The notes: generated from the letters alone by a model not told the origin. DNA of 64,000 nt from Hymenobacter sp. GOD-10R (GCF_035609205.1 NZ_CP141184.1:2818501-2882500); one strand, 5' to 3'; shown: positions 45,025 through 54,699, counted from the first letter of the stretch. A program made the numbers and translations.

Positions 45025-46203
45025 TTATGATCTTGGACCTATTACCAAAAAATTGGTCGGGCGTTTTACTTTAAGAAGCTTTAAACCCGTTTCTTTCTCT
45101 ACTGATTTTATAAGTGTTTCCGGCTTATTCTGATCATAATCAAAGGTATAATCATAACTGCCGCTGAGGTTGGTCACGTTTAGAACGGGAGAGGCTAGGG
45201 CCTCCTGAAGCGTCTTGGCCAAGATATCCATAGATACATTGCTACCCGCCAGTATTTTATCGTCTGTGCTTTGATGGCTCATGATGTCTTTGGGATCAGC
45301 TTTTTTCAATCGCTTTTGGGCGGCAGGCGAGACGCTCAGCTCGTAGGCTTCCGCTGCTTTGTTCTCTTGCCGCACGGTAATCCCCCATGCATCTTGCAGC
45401 ATCTGCTGGAGCTGAGTACGCCAAGCCCATTCGGGTGCGTTTTTTTCTGAATTAGTTGCTACAACATCGAATTTTCCCTCTGGCAATGGAGCACTAATTT
45501 CGATTGGCTTTAACGTAGCATCAAAGGCGACTTTTAGAATGTCCAAAGCTGAAGCGCCTGTCGTGCTATATAAGTCTGTACCTATTCTGACAGACGTTCC
45601 TTGGCTAGTTGAAGGGCGTAGGCTTAACTCGTAAATAGGTTTTGTCAACCTTGTAGCGACAGGTTTAACAGCTTCTTCTTTAGGCTCAACAAGGGGCGCT
45701 GCTATTTTTCCTCCTGCTAGTACTTGGTCTAGCATTGCCTCGGATAAATCATTATTTTTTGGATAGCCTGCTACTAGGCCCTTTGCGTCGATCACTACGG
45801 TAAATGGGATACTATTGACTTCATAGGCGTCGTACATCGTTCTATCAGTGTCTAAGCCCACCCAGCCGTTTATAGCTCGCTTCTTCAGAAATAGTCTTGC
45901 CTTGTCTTCCGTCTGATCTGTAATAGAGATAAATTGAACATCCTTGCCTTTGTATTTCTCTGATAAGGCGTTCAGATGAGGCATAGCTGCAATACAGGGG
46001 GCACACCATGTAGCCCAAAATTCAAGGACTATAGCTTTTCCTTGTAGCGATTTTATACTTTCGTCCGTTTTACCTGATGTCTGCAGCAGTTTCGTTAGCT
46101 TTAGCTGTGGCGCTGCTTCGCCCACTTTAGGTATTGCCGCCTTGGCGCTATACAGTTGAAAAGTAAGCAGTAATACAAATGAGAATAAAAGGGTCTTGCT
46201 CAT
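45025..46203 (-). CDS. TlpA-like thioredoxin domain fused to a DUF3738-like domain
   Basis: This 392-residue protein has a signal peptide (LLFSFVLLLTFQLYSAKA). A TlpA/ResA-type thioredoxin fold (about 25-165) has active site FWATWCAPCIAAMPHL and a cis-Pro-like SIPFTVVID. After a linker, residues 190-390 resemble DUF3738 (TIGR03435-type): LPEGKFDVVATNSEKN, an LQQMLQDAWGITV segment, and repeats ending PTNFLVIGP. Probably a periplasmic thiol-disulphide protein with a ligand- or surface-binding partner domain; the substrate is unknown. No neighbouring cytochrome-maturation genes are present. Confidence 0.85.
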   Translation of the reverse strand: MSKTLLFSFVLLLTFQLYSAKAAIPKVGEAAPQLKLTKLLQTSGKTDESIKSLQGKAIVLEFWATWCAPCIAAMPHLNALSEKYKGKDVQFISITDQTEDKARLFLKKRAINGWVGLDTDRTMYDAYEVNSIPFTVVIDAKGLVAGYPKNNDLSEAMLDQVLAGGKIAAPLVEPKEEAVKPVATRLTKPIYELSLRPSTSQGTSVRIGTDLYSTTGASALDILKVAFDATLKPIEISAPLPEGKFDVVATNSEKNAPEWAWRTQLQQMLQDAWGITVRQENKAAEAYELSVSPAAQKRLKKADPKDIMSHQSTDDKILAGSNVSMDILAKTLQEALASPVLNVTNLSGSYDYTFDYDQNKPETLIKSVEKETGLKLLKVKRPTNFLVIGPRS

Positions 46204-46327
46204 GATTCAATAATGGGTTGTGGTGGGTGAGATGGATAGGTAATACTGATGTAACTGCTAGAAGAGCAATATATTGATTATAAATAAAGTAAGGAATTAT
46301 AGTTTTCTTCCTTACCGTCGAACAGGG

Positions 46328-46375
46328 CTATACGCAAAAAGGCCCCTCGTTTCGGAGGGGCCTTTTTGCGTATAG
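46328..46375. terminator. long-stem terminator after the PA2169-type gene
   Basis: Perfect 21-bp arms 46328-46348 and 46355-46375 with a 6-nt loop and a T-run on either reading, about 30 bp past the 46404 gene end. Confidence 0.85.
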
Positions 46376-46403
46376 TCAGAAGCCTGCTAGAGGCTTATGG
46401 GAA

Positions 46404-46850
46404 TTACTTGCTCGAATCGCGCAGGGCACGCATTTCGTCGTGGCCTTGCTTGATACCGGCAGCTTGCTTCTCGATTACTGCTTTCAATTCAGCAGGAAGA
46501 TCTTGAATTTGCTGAGCCGTTTCATAAGCTTTCTTGGCGTAGTCTTCGCCACGCTCGCACTCAGCTAGGATGCTGTGGCGGTCTTTGCTCGTTACCAAAC
46601 CTTTCAGGTTGATAAAGGCACGGTGTACAGTACCCGTTACCGAGCTGCTTTCGTCTGGTTTCAGATCCAGCTTGAACATCTGGTCTTCCAGCTCAGTGAT
46701 ATAGCTAGCACGCTGAGCAGCGTATTTCTTAAACGTATCTTTCAGATCGGCATCTTCTACGTCGGTCATTGCCTCGGCGTAGCCCTTCTGGCCGTCTTTT
46801 AGTGTTTCAATCAATTCGTTAAGGCCGGCCTGTGTGGTTTTGGCGTCCAT
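46404..46850 (-). CDS. PA2169/DUF2383-type four-helix-bundle protein
   Basis: This 148-residue all-helical protein opens TQAGLNELIETLKDGQKGYA and has ferritin-like helices with a central AQRASYITELEDQMFKLDL and a final HDEMRALRDSSK. It fits the PA2169 family (ferritin-like, DUF2383), often stress-associated. The EKQAAGIKQGHDEMRAL segment could contribute metal ligands. Function not established. Confidence 0.9.
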   Translation of the reverse strand: MDAKTTQAGLNELIETLKDGQKGYAEAMTDVEDADLKDTFKKYAAQRASYITELEDQMFKLDLKPDESSSVTGTVHRAFINLKGLVTSKDRHSILAECERGEDYAKKAYETAQQIQDLPAELKAVIEKQAAGIKQGHDEMRALRDSSK

Positions 46851-47084
46851 GAGAGGTAGTAGTTAGTGTTAAGGGAAAGAATTGTGTTTCCGTTTACTAC
46901 CTATCTGCTCCTAGGGTTGCGTATTGGTGTGGCAGCGAAAGAATAATATTCTATATACCAGCTATATGCGGGCTGCGCTACGCCAAGAAATTGAACAACT
47001 TCGTCGCTACACTACGCCGTGTGGATCAGCGTGGCGACACAGCGCGGACGTTGTAGTTTGTGCCTAGGTTCTTCAGTATGCCAA

Positions 47085-48341
47085 CTACAGAGCTTGCACT
47101 ACCTCTTCTGCCATAGCACGCCCAGCTAGGTAGCCGGTGGTCCAAGCGGCTTGAAAATTGAAGCCGCCGGTGATGCCGTCAATGTCGAGCACCTCGCCGG
47201 CGAAATACAGGTCTGGCACGCGGCGACTTTCCATGGTGTGCATGTTGACTTCACCAAGTATCACGCCTCCGCAGGTCACGAATTCTTCTTTGAAGGTGGT
47301 TTTGCCGCGCACGGGTAAGGCAGTGCGCAACAGGCTTTCGATGAGCTTATTCTGTGCTTTGGCGGGCAACTCGCTCCAGCGTACTTCAGTGCCAATGCCG
47401 GCCTGCTCGGTGAGCGTACGCCACAGGCGTTGGGGTAAGCCGAAAAGTGGGTTGCTCATCACCACCTTGCGGCCATTTTGGTCCCGGAACTCGTGCAGCC
47501 ATTGCCGCAATGACTCCTCTGTGTGAGCGGGTACCCAACTCACAAGCGCCATGCTTTGGTACTGCAACTCATGCAAACGGCGGGCTCCCCAGGCTGAGAG
47601 CTTGAGCACTGCCGGCCCGCTTACCCCCCAGTGCGTAACGAGCACCGGGCCTTCGTACTCTAGTTTTTCGCCGGCCACGCGTACGCGGGCATTGGGTACG
47701 CTCACGCCCGGCAGCTCGCGCAATGGTGACTCTGGTACGTTGAAGGTAAACAGCGAGGGTACTGGCTCGGCAATGGTGTGACCTAGGGTACGGAGCCACT
47801 GATAATTCTCCGATTTGGGTGCACCGCCCGTCGCAATTAGCAGCCGGTCGACTTGCATCTCCTGCGCGTGAGTGCCGGTCAGGTGGAGGCGAAAGCCGCC
47901 TTGCGGTAGGGGCTCAATTTTCTCAGCATTGGTGTTGGTCAGAATCTTAACACCCGATTGGCGAGCGGCCTCCAGCAGACACTGGGCGATAGTTTCGCTG
48001 GAATCGGTGGTGGGGAACATGCGGCCATCGGGCTCAGTCTTGAGCTGAACGCCACGGTCGGCAAACCAGCGGACAGTATCGGTAGCGGCAAACTGACGGA
48101 AAGCTTCTTTGAGCTGCTTGTTGCCCCTTGGGTAGTGCTGCGCTAGCTGGGTGGGCGAGTCGCAGGCGTGGGTTACGTTGCAGCGGCCACCACCCGAAAC
48201 GCGCACTTTGCTAAGCAGCTTGCCCGTTTTCTCAATTAGATAAACCGTGAGGTGTGGGTTGGCCTCGGCGCAGGTGATGGCGCCGAAAAATCCGGCTGCA
48301 CCGCCGCCCAGCACGGCTATAGTAGAAGTAGTAGAATTCAC
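47085..48341 (-). CDS. HI0933/YhiN-family flavoprotein (NAD(P)/FAD-dependent oxidoreductase)
   Basis: This 418-residue protein has an FAD-binding Rossmann motif IAVLGGGAAGFFGAITCAE at the N-terminus, the family motif SGGGRCNVTHAC (about 51-62), and a C-terminal FAD closure DLYFAGEVLDIDGITGGFNF. These are hallmarks of the HI0933-like (BaiN/YhiN) group of flavoenzymes. The reaction is not certain; relatives include bile-acid dehydroxylation-type reductases. Confidence 0.92.
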   Translation of the reverse strand: MNSTTSTIAVLGGGAAGFFGAITCAEANPHLTVYLIEKTGKLLSKVRVSGGGRCNVTHACDSPTQLAQHYPRGNKQLKEAFRQFAATDTVRWFADRGVQLKTEPDGRMFPTTDSSETIAQCLLEAARQSGVKILTNTNAEKIEPLPQGGFRLHLTGTHAQEMQVDRLLIATGGAPKSENYQWLRTLGHTIAEPVPSLFTFNVPESPLRELPGVSVPNARVRVAGEKLEYEGPVLVTHWGVSGPAVLKLSAWGARRLHELQYQSMALVSWVPAHTEESLRQWLHEFRDQNGRKVVMSNPLFGLPQRLWRTLTEQAGIGTEVRWSELPAKAQNKLIESLLRTALPVRGKTTFKEEFVTCGGVILGEVNMHTMESRRVPDLYFAGEVLDIDGITGGFNFQAAWTTGYLAGRAMAEEVVQAL

Positions 48342-48480
48342 GCAGCAAAGGTAGATAGCAGTCGTAGGAACACACTACGGCTATTTCTCGTTCGCGCAAA
48401 TCTGTTTGAGAACCTAGGTCCTATGTTTCCGTGTGTCAGCCCGACGCCCGAGGTATCCAGCTAACCTAGGCTCGGGAGCC

Positions 48481-49332
48481 CTACAAGGCAGCTAGTAAGT
48501 TATCGTGTTGAAATTTGTATGCTACTTTCTCGCGCAGTAGCCCACTATCAATGCTTTTACCACTGGCTGTATCGGCTGCCTGGAAGGCTGGCGGCGCCAA
48601 GCCTAGCTGCTGGGCAGCTAGCGTATAAAACTCCTGACGGCTAGGATGCTGCGCGGCGCAGGCGTTGAAGGTGTAGCCCCATACTTGCTGGTCGATAATG
48701 CTGGTGAGCACGCCAATGCAATCGGCAAGATGGATCAAGTTGACGGGTGCATTCGGCAGCGCTACATCTTGCTTGCCTGCCAAGAAGCGACCCGGTAACC
48801 GGCCTGGCCCAAATAATCCACCTAGCCGCACCACCGTCGTTTGCCAAGGCCTTTTAGGGGAAGCAAATAAAGCTTCTGCCCGCAGCATCGAAGAGCTAGC
48901 TTCTGCGGTGGCAAGGGCATCCTGTTCTTGCATGAGCCGCGCCTCATCGGGGTAAACGCCGGTGGAGCTAACAAACAGCACTGCCGAGACGCCACACGCT
49001 TCGGCGGCTTCACAGACTGGCTGCAGGAGGGAAGCGTAGTCGTGGCTGGTGGCAGAGCGGCGAGGAGGCACGTTCAGAATAAGTACCTCGATGCCGGTGA
49101 GCATGGCCTGAAGCGTATCGGTGTCGGTAGCTGTAAGCGTGGGCGCTAGGCTAAGTAAGAAGGGCATAATGCCAGCGTCGCGCAGGGTAAGTAGTTGGCT
49201 AGGAGTAGTGGTGGAGCCAACTACGTAGTGCCCTTGCGCTACTAGTGCCTTCGCCAACGGCAAGCCAAGCCAGCCACAGCCGAGTACAGCTACTGTTGGG
49301 AGAGAGGAATATGTTGGGAGAGAGTCCGTCAT
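48481..49332 (-). CDS. NAD-dependent epimerase/dehydratase-like SDR (YeeZ-type)
   Basis: This 283-residue protein has a Rossmann motif VAVLGCGWLGLPLAKAL at residues 13-29, then LILNVPP, SAVLFVSSTGVYPDE (catalytic Ser/Tyr-type) and VVRLGGLFGPGRLPGRF. This matches the extended-SDR YeeZ-like group, in which the GxGWLG form is typical. Cytoplasmic. Substrate unknown. Confidence 0.85.
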   Translation of the reverse strand: MTDSLPTYSSLPTVAVLGCGWLGLPLAKALVAQGHYVVGSTTTPSQLLTLRDAGIMPFLLSLAPTLTATDTDTLQAMLTGIEVLILNVPPRRSATSHDYASLLQPVCEAAEACGVSAVLFVSSTGVYPDEARLMQEQDALATAEASSSMLRAEALFASPKRPWQTTVVRLGGLFGPGRLPGRFLAGKQDVALPNAPVNLIHLADCIGVLTSIIDQQVWGYTFNACAAQHPSRQEFYTLAAQQLGLAPPAFQAADTASGKSIDSGLLREKVAYKFQHDNLLAAL

Positions 49333-49465
49333 GCCGGCTGCATGTTAATGGTTTTTTAGAAATTGCCAGTAACAGAAGCTTATCGAATCTCAAATTAAGG
49401 CTTTCTCCTAAGCTTAGGTACGCCCACAAAACGTTCATTTACCCTCCTCAAACGAGCCCACCCTT

Positions 49466-50335
49466 ATGCCCGCTTACTCCCAACCCATGCTCCGCGACAA
49501 CGCACTCCAGGGCAAAACCATCGTGGTGACCGGCGGCGGCACCGGCCTAGGTCGTGCCATGACCACCTACTTTCTGCAACTCGGTGCGAACGTCACGATC
49601 AGCAGCCGCAAGTTAGACGTGCTAGAAAAAACGGCCGAGGAACTGCGGCAGCAAACCGGCGGTCGGGTGCTGGCCGTGCAGTGCGACGTACGCAAGTACG
49701 ACGAAGTAGAAAACATGCTGCAGCGCACTATCACCGAATTCGGCGGCGTTGATGTACTGCTCAATAATGCCGCCGGTAACTTTATTTCGCCCACTGAGCG
49801 CCTGAGCCATAAGGCCTTCGACGTGATTGTGGATATCGTGCTTAAGGGCAGCTACAACTGCACCCTAGCTTTCGGCAAGCGCTGGATAGCTGATAAAAAG
49901 CCCGGTACCATTCTCAACATCGTCACGACGTATGCTTCGGTGGGGTCGGCTTACGTCGTGCCTTCCGCCACGGCCAAAGCGGGCGTGCTCGCGCTTACGC
50001 GCTCATTAGCAGTCGAATGGGCAAAGTACGGCATTCGTTCCAACGCTATTGCACCTGGCCCGTTCCCAACGGAGGGGGCTTGGAGCCGCCTCTTCCCCGA
50101 GCCGTTGGCGCAAAAGCTAGACCCGGCGGCCAGTGTGCCGCTAAAGCGCGTAGGGGAGCACCAGGAGCTGGCGAACCTAGCTGCCTACCTCGTGTCGGAC
50201 TTCTCGGCGTACATGAACGGCGAAGTGGTCACCATCGATGGGGGCGAGTGGCTGAACGGCGCTGGCGAGTTCAACAAGCTAGAGGTCATTCCGGCGCCCA
50301 TGTGGGACGAAATAGAAAAAACCATGCGGCGGTAA
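49466..50335 (+). CDS. short-chain dehydrogenase, 2,4-dienoyl-CoA reductase type
   Basis: This 289-residue SDR has TGGGTGLGRAM (about 20-30), LLNNAAGNF and, in place of the usual YxxxK, VVPSATAKAGVLALTRSLAV (Ser for Tyr, Lys kept), then NAIAPGPFPTEGAWSRL. This substitution and the surrounding sequence mirror mitochondrial-type 2,4-dienoyl-CoA reductases (DECR). It should reduce dienoyl-CoA with NADPH during beta-oxidation of polyunsaturated fatty acids. A strong palindromic terminator follows. Confidence 0.92.
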   Translation: MPAYSQPMLRDNALQGKTIVVTGGGTGLGRAMTTYFLQLGANVTISSRKLDVLEKTAEELRQQTGGRVLAVQCDVRKYDEVENMLQRTITEFGGVDVLLNNAAGNFISPTERLSHKAFDVIVDIVLKGSYNCTLAFGKRWIADKKPGTILNIVTTYASVGSAYVVPSATAKAGVLALTRSLAVEWAKYGIRSNAIAPGPFPTEGAWSRLFPEPLAQKLDPAASVPLKRVGEHQELANLAAYLVSDFSAYMNGEVVTIDGGEWLNGAGEFNKLEVIPAPMWDEIEKTMRR

Positions 50336-50375
50336 GCCTACTCATCCAACAGCGCTATACCCGTTCCCTTTCATT

Positions 50376-50419
50376 GCAAAGCAAAAAGGCCTTCTGTTCA
50401 GAAGGCCTTTTTGCTTTGC
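50376..50419. terminator. palindromic bidirectional terminator after the DECR-type gene
   Basis: Perfect 21-bp arms 50376-50396 and 50399-50419, separated by TT, lie between the convergent SDR (+) and DUF1571 (-) genes. The stems include A/T tracts. Confidence 0.86.
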
Positions 50420-50476
50420 TTGATGCGTAGAAGAGATGCTGTCAAAACCCGCAGCATCCCGAAAGAGCTATGTTGG

Positions 50477-51328
50477 TTACAGCTTGTATCCTTTGTAGTC
50501 TTTGGTAAATTCTTCGGGCGCAATGGGCTGATTGGCAACCACCTCAGAGAAGCTGAACTGCTCAAATAGGCCTTTGTCGTCGGCGACATACACGGCCAAC
50601 GGGAGCATCATCTTCTGATCGATGCAGAGCACGGTGTGGCGGCCATAAGCGTTTGGTACTTGTAGCGTTTTGCCTTCGGGAATAGCTTGGCCGGGCGTGA
50701 GGCCGTTGCGTTCGAGCACCCGAAACTCACCGCACCCGAAACGATCAGCTACGCGGGCGGGCGTGTCGCCTTTCACCGTTTTGTAGGAGACGTAGCGAAA
50801 CGCGTAATCCGACGTCAGGATGTAGCAGGGGCGGTTCTGCACGATGGTGTCGCCGGTGTAACGGAAGCTACGCTCAAAGTTGTGGTCTTGGCGCAGGGCC
50901 GAGCCGTGGATGATATCGGCCACCACACCGTAGCCAGCGTCAATCAAGCTGTGGTGCTGATTGCGGCGCATGAGTGTGCCGTTGGGGTCGAGGCTGAGCG
51001 TGACATACGGAAAGCTATTAGGATACACCCAGGCATCGCCATCATTTTGCCCCGCCACCCAAAGCACCTCAATACCCTTTTTGTTGCGTAAGTACACGCG
51101 TTGCGGGTTATAGGCAAGCTTCAGAGCGGTCTGATTTGACTGGTAGCTAGCTCCAAAGCGCTCCTGGGCCTTGATGACGCAGCGCAAGGTTTTGAGGTTC
51201 TCGATGGCAACAGTCAGACGGGAAATGATTTGTTCGGTGGTGACTTTGTCGGGGGCCGCTGGGGTAGCGGCCGCCATTGCAATCCAAGTGGCTAGCACAA
51301 GAACCGAAAACCGGAAAAAACGAGTCAT
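50477..51328 (-). CDS. DUF1571-family secreted protein with embedded LysM-like domain
   Basis: This 283-residue protein has a signal peptide (FRFSVLVLATWIAMAAATPA). The flanking parts fit DUF1571 (LKTLRCVIKAQERFGASYQS; YNPQRVYLRNKKGIEVLWVA). Between them, about residues 187-232, is YKTVKGDTPARVADRFGCGE followed by IPEGKTLQVP, which reads as a LysM peptidoglycan-binding domain. Probably a periplasmic, wall-associated protein of unknown activity. Confidence 0.8.
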   Translation of the reverse strand: MTRFFRFSVLVLATWIAMAAATPAAPDKVTTEQIISRLTVAIENLKTLRCVIKAQERFGASYQSNQTALKLAYNPQRVYLRNKKGIEVLWVAGQNDGDAWVYPNSFPYVTLSLDPNGTLMRRNQHHSLIDAGYGVVADIIHGSALRQDHNFERSFRYTGDTIVQNRPCYILTSDYAFRYVSYKTVKGDTPARVADRFGCGEFRVLERNGLTPGQAIPEGKTLQVPNAYGRHTVLCIDQKMMLPLAVYVADDKGLFEQFSFSEVVANQPIAPEEFTKDYKGYKL

Positions 51329-51406
51329 GCAGGAAAGCGTGCTGGTGAATTAGTAAGTGAGCAGAGCATTGATAAGAAGACAGTAACTCACCAAGTCGCT
51401 ATTTTA

Positions 51407-51706
51407 CTAATTAAGACTAATACGGGGAAGACGGGTCGCGGTGCTATCGAAAAGAAATAACTCGTCAATCTCGATGTTGCTGAGAAATTCGTAGAGCGGA
51501 AACTGCTCGACGACGGCCCGGACCTCAGCCGCGTCCTCGCCGTTCATGGTAATCCAACCCCGCGAGCGGTCGGCACTGATGGCATAGGTTTCCACTACAT
51601 TTTCGGCAAGTAGGTGGTTGATGAAGGCGCGGTGTCGCGGAATGAGCGCCATGAAAGCGTCATCGAAAACATCCGGGAGGTGGAGCGAGACATGAAAGCG
51701 TGCCAT
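51407..51706 (-). CDS. small YCII/muconolactone-isomerase-like protein
   Basis: The ATG at 51706 (MARFHVSLHLPDVFDDAFMA) gives 99 residues; the longer open frame reaches 51841 over the 5' part of the divergent glycosyltransferase and is unlikely. The beta-alpha-beta layout with HRAFINHLLAENVVETYAIS and VRAVVEQFPLYEFLS fits the dimeric alpha+beta barrel superfamily of small YCII/muconolactone-isomerase-type proteins. Cytoplasmic. Function unknown. Confidence 0.75.
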   Translation of the reverse strand: MARFHVSLHLPDVFDDAFMALIPRHRAFINHLLAENVVETYAISADRSRGWITMNGEDAAEVRAVVEQFPLYEFLSNIEIDELFLFDSTATRLPRISLN

Positions 51707-51809
51707 AGATGGGAGGAGAACTAGCAGCCCTAACGGCTGGCTGGTAGAGAAAGTTAGATCGTCAGGAGAGGAAGGCAACTTTTTGACCGAAAAACCAGAA
51801 TAGGCGGGT

Positions 51810-52562
51810 ATGCATTTTTCTATCATCACCCCTAGCCACAACCGGCGGCAGTATTTGCCCGAAGCGGTTGCCAGCGTCCGCGCTACCGTAAGTGCCCCCC
51901 TCGACTTTTCTTACGAACATTTGATCTACGAAAATGGCTCCACCGACGGTTCTGCCGAGTGGCTGAACAGCCTAGGAAAAGATGGTCCTCCGCTACGTTA
52001 TTGGACGCACTCGGAGCGCATCTTGGCCGGTCCGGCCCGCAACCGGCTCGTGCGCGAAGCTTCCGCCGACACGTGGATCGTGCCCCTCGACGACGACGAC
52101 ATTCTGCTCCAGCGTACGTTGTTCCACTACGGCACCCTCATCGAACAACATCCCGAGCAGCCTTGGTTTGTCGCCGATTTCCTGCGCATGGATGAAGAAC
52201 GCCGCTATCTGCCTAGTGAAGACTACTACGCCTGGAAGTTTGAAACATCCACTGAAATGCTTCAGGCCATCTTTAAAGCCGAGCACTTTATTCAGGGGAA
52301 CGTGTGCTATAGCCGTGCCCTATTCGATGATGTAGGCGGCTACGATGAGGAAATCGAAATGGCCGAAGACCTAGATCTGTATGTGCGTTTCTTGCTCGCC
52401 GGGCACCTGCCCGTGCTAGCTCCCCACATCAGCCACCTGCACCGCTTCCACACCAACAACGTCAGCATCGGCGTCGATGCCGATAAGCACAACGAAGACC
52501 TGCGCATCATCTACGACAAGTACGCGGAGGAGCTACTGCAGCTTGGCATCACAAGACCCTAG
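51810..52562 (+). CDS. family 2 glycosyltransferase
   Basis: This 250-residue GT-A fold protein opens FSIITPSHNRRQYLPEAVAS. The sugar-nucleotide/metal motif is WIVPLDDDDILLQR (DxD-like, about 91-104), and GYDEEIEMAEDLDLYVRFLL follows. It should transfer a sugar to a glycan or other acceptor. It is a lone gene with no polysaccharide cluster nearby, so target and donor are unknown. An imperfect IR lies just past its stop. Confidence 0.9.
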   Translation: MHFSIITPSHNRRQYLPEAVASVRATVSAPLDFSYEHLIYENGSTDGSAEWLNSLGKDGPPLRYWTHSERILAGPARNRLVREASADTWIVPLDDDDILLQRTLFHYGTLIEQHPEQPWFVADFLRMDEERRYLPSEDYYAWKFETSTEMLQAIFKAEHFIQGNVCYSRALFDDVGGYDEEIEMAEDLDLYVRFLLAGHLPVLAPHISHLHRFHTNNVSIGVDADKHNEDLRIIYDKYAEELLQLGITRP

Positions 52563-52567
52563 CATGG

Positions 52568-52620
52568 CTGAGTGGCTGAGTAAGGTACGAGAACAATCAC
52601 TCAGTCATTCAGCCACTCAG
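52568..52620. terminator. candidate terminator between convergent genes
   Basis: Left CTGAGTGGCTGAGT (52568-52581) and right ATTCAGCCACTCAG (52607-52620) are reverse complements with one mismatch. It lies between the glycosyltransferase stop (52562) and the amidohydrolase stop (52621). No T-run; weak. Confidence 0.4.
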
Positions 52621-53922
52621 TCACTCTTTGTAGACCACTCCGCCTTTCATCACTAGCCGTACCTGCCGCAAGGCGCTTACGTCCTTAGTGGGGTCGCCTT
52701 GCACGGCTACCAGGTCGGCGAGCAGACCGGGAGCGACTCGGCCCCGGTCTGCTAGGTGAAAGACCGTAGCGTTGCCGCTGGTAGCTTGTTGCAGCACCTC
52801 CAAGGGCGTGAAGCCGTAGTCGTGCACCAGTAGCTCCATCTCGCGGGCGTTGTCGCCGTGGGCAAATACACCTACGTCGCCGCCCATCACGAACGTGACG
52901 CCTGCCTTGCGAGCGGCTTGCACGCTCGCCCGTTTTTCTTGCACGCGGGCCGGCTCGGGCGTCTGGCCTTTGCGCCAGCCCTGATACTGCAAAATGGCAT
53001 CGCCGGCCGCCACGGTAGGGCAAAGCGCAACCTGATGCTGCTTCATGAGTTTGAAGATTTCGGGCGTGCCGTTGTCGCCGTGCTCAATGGTTTCGACGCC
53101 CGCCAAAATGGCGCGGCGCATACCTTCGGGCGTAGAGGCGTGCGCTACCACCGGGCGGCCAGCTGCCTTAGCGGTTTGCACAATAACTGTTAGCTCTTCC
53201 TGCGAAAACGTGGGGTGCGACGGTTCGCCTTTGCCCCAGCGATAATCAGAGTACACTTTCACCACGTCGGCGCCCTTGCCCATTTGCTCCCGCGTGGCGC
53301 GCGCTACGCCTTCCGCTCCGTCAGCTTCCTGCGCACCCTGCGGTAGCGTTACGTCGGTCGAAAGCTTGGGGCCGTAGCTGCCCGTTGCTACCAAGGCGCG
53401 CGTGGCGATAAGCAGGCGTGGGCCCGGGACAACGCCTTGGTCGATGGCTTGCTTCAAGCCTACATCCGCGTAACCCGCGCCTTCGGTACCTAGGTCGCGG
53501 CTGGTGGTAAAGCCGGCCAGCAGCGTCCGTTGCGCGTGCACCGTGGCGCGGGCGACACGCAAGGCTTGCGACTCAGTGAGCACCTGATCGTTCCAGGTCG
53601 TCTCGTTATACGGGTGCAGCAGCAGGTGCGAGTGCCCTTCAATAAGACCGGGCAACAAGGTTTGGTTGGCTAGGTCGAGCGTGCGAGCCCCCGCCGGGGC
53701 TGTCACCTGAGCTGCAGGACCTACGGCGGTAATTTTGTTGCCGCTAACCAGCACCACCCAGCCAGCATGCAACTCCTGCCCATCGAAGACGGCTGCAGGC
53801 CGAAGCAGCGTTGCAGTTGGCGCTGTTGGTGCCGGGAGGGTTTGAGCGAAGGCTGTAGAAGAAACCGCGACGAGAAACCAGCACGCCAGATGGCGAGGAG
53901 AAAACAAATTGGAAAGTAACAT
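52621..53922 (-). CDS. secreted amidohydrolase-superfamily enzyme
   Basis: The ATG at 53922 ([20 protein letters not shown]) gives 433 residues with a signal peptide ending near TAFAQ. The metal-dependent TIM barrel has [16 protein letters not shown] (HxH), [29 protein letters not shown] and [12 protein letters not shown] (metal His/Asp set of the imidazolonepropionase/prolidase-like branch). Probably a periplasmic peptidase, dipeptidase or lactamase-type hydrolase; substrate unknown. Confidence 0.9.
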   Translation of the reverse strand: MLLSNLFSPRHLACWFLVAVSSTAFAQTLPAPTAPTATLLRPAAVFDGQELHAGWVVLVSGNKITAVGPAAQVTAPAGARTLDLANQTLLPGLIEGHSHLLLHPYNETTWNDQVLTESQALRVARATVHAQRTLLAGFTTSRDLGTEGAGYADVGLKQAIDQGVVPGPRLLIATRALVATGSYGPKLSTDVTLPQGAQEADGAEGVARATREQMGKGADVVKVYSDYRWGKGEPSHPTFSQEELTVIVQTAKAAGRPVVAHASTPEGMRRAILAGVETIEHGDNGTPEIFKLMKQHQVALCPTVAAGDAILQYQGWRKGQTPEPARVQEKRASVQAARKAGVTFVMGGDVGVFAHGDNAREMELLVHDYGFTPLEVLQQATSGNATVFHLADRGRVAPGLLADLVAVQGDPTKDVSALRQVRLVMKGGVVYKE

Positions 53923-53973
53923 GCGAACAAATAGCAACGCTTGATGATAAGGAACAAGCACCATAGTAAGGAC

Positions 53974-54012
53974 AACAAAAAGCCCTGACAGCTGCTGCCA
54001 GGGCTTTTTGTT
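53974..54012. terminator. terminator after the YkvA-like gene
   Basis: Perfect 14-bp arms 53974-53987 and 53999-54012 flank an 11-nt loop, with A- and T-tracts at the ends, just past the YkvA-like stop (54035). Confidence 0.8.
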
Positions 54013-54034
54013 TAAAACGAAACGCCGGAGGTGC

Positions 54035-54535
54035 TTACGAGTGACCTAGCTCTGCCACAGCGGGCAAACTACGGTCGGAGCGGGCGGGAGCCGGTGCAGT
54101 GCCAGATGCCGATGCGGCTGAGCTAGCTTCCCATTGCCGGAAGCGCGAAATCTCCTCCGCAAACTTGCTGATAAACCAGCTGATCAGCGCCACATCGTCT
54201 AGCAGGCCTACCACGGGGATAAAATCGGGGACCAGATCGAGCGGCGACAAGAAGTAAAGCAGCACAGCCAAACCGGCGATGATGGTGCTCGTTTCTATTT
54301 GTCGATAAGAGCCCGTGATATAAGCACTTACAAGCGCTATCATGGTGCGGCCCATATCTACTATCTGCTGGATAGGACCATTATGGCTGTTTTTATCGTC
54401 GAGCTTGGCGGCTACTTCTCGCAGCACAACGGCTACGCGGAAAGGCTTACCGAATAGCTTGCCCGCACGCTGAAGGAATGCACTGAAGATGACATTTTTG
54501 GAAATCTGAAGACCTCTTTGAACGAGAGAAGACAT
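54035..54535 (-). CDS. YkvA-family (DUF1232) membrane protein
   Basis: The ATG at 54535 ([20 protein letters not shown]) gives 166 residues; the longer frame to 54616 adds unlikely sequence. [20 protein letters not shown] followed by [20 protein letters not shown] (about 90-130) is the DUF1232 signature, a membrane helix and conserved PxDxxPD-type turn. The C-terminal tail is Ala/Ser/Pro-rich. Function unknown. Confidence 0.85.
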   Translation of the reverse strand: MSSLVQRGLQISKNVIFSAFLQRAGKLFGKPFRVAVVLREVAAKLDDKNSHNGPIQQIVDMGRTMIALVSAYITGSYRQIETSTIIAGLAVLLYFLSPLDLVPDFIPVVGLLDDVALISWFISKFAEEISRFRQWEASSAASASGTAPAPARSDRSLPAVAELGHS

Positions 54536-54647
54536 GAGTAGACAAAGGCTATAATGAAGGGAGAGAATGCCTTTGTTTACGTGCTGAAGCTGCTCCGCGT
54601 TATGGCAAAGACACAACGAGTTTTCGCGCTACAGCTATCAGCAACAA

Positions 54648-54675
54648 AAAAGCCCACCTAGGCAGGTGGGCTTTT
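54648..54675. terminator. terminator after the T9SS nuclease gene
   Basis: Perfect 12-bp arms 54648-54659 and 54664-54675 with a 4-nt loop, an A-tract and a TTTT tail, 25-52 bp past the stop of the gene ending at 54700. Confidence 0.8.
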
Positions 54676-54699
54676 AGTAGGAAAGCTAGGTCCGCAAGA

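Noticed and set aside
51707..51841. Upstream extension of the small YCII-like gene
   Set aside because: It runs over the start of the divergent glycosyltransferase and lacks conserved character; the internal ATG at 51706 fits the family better.
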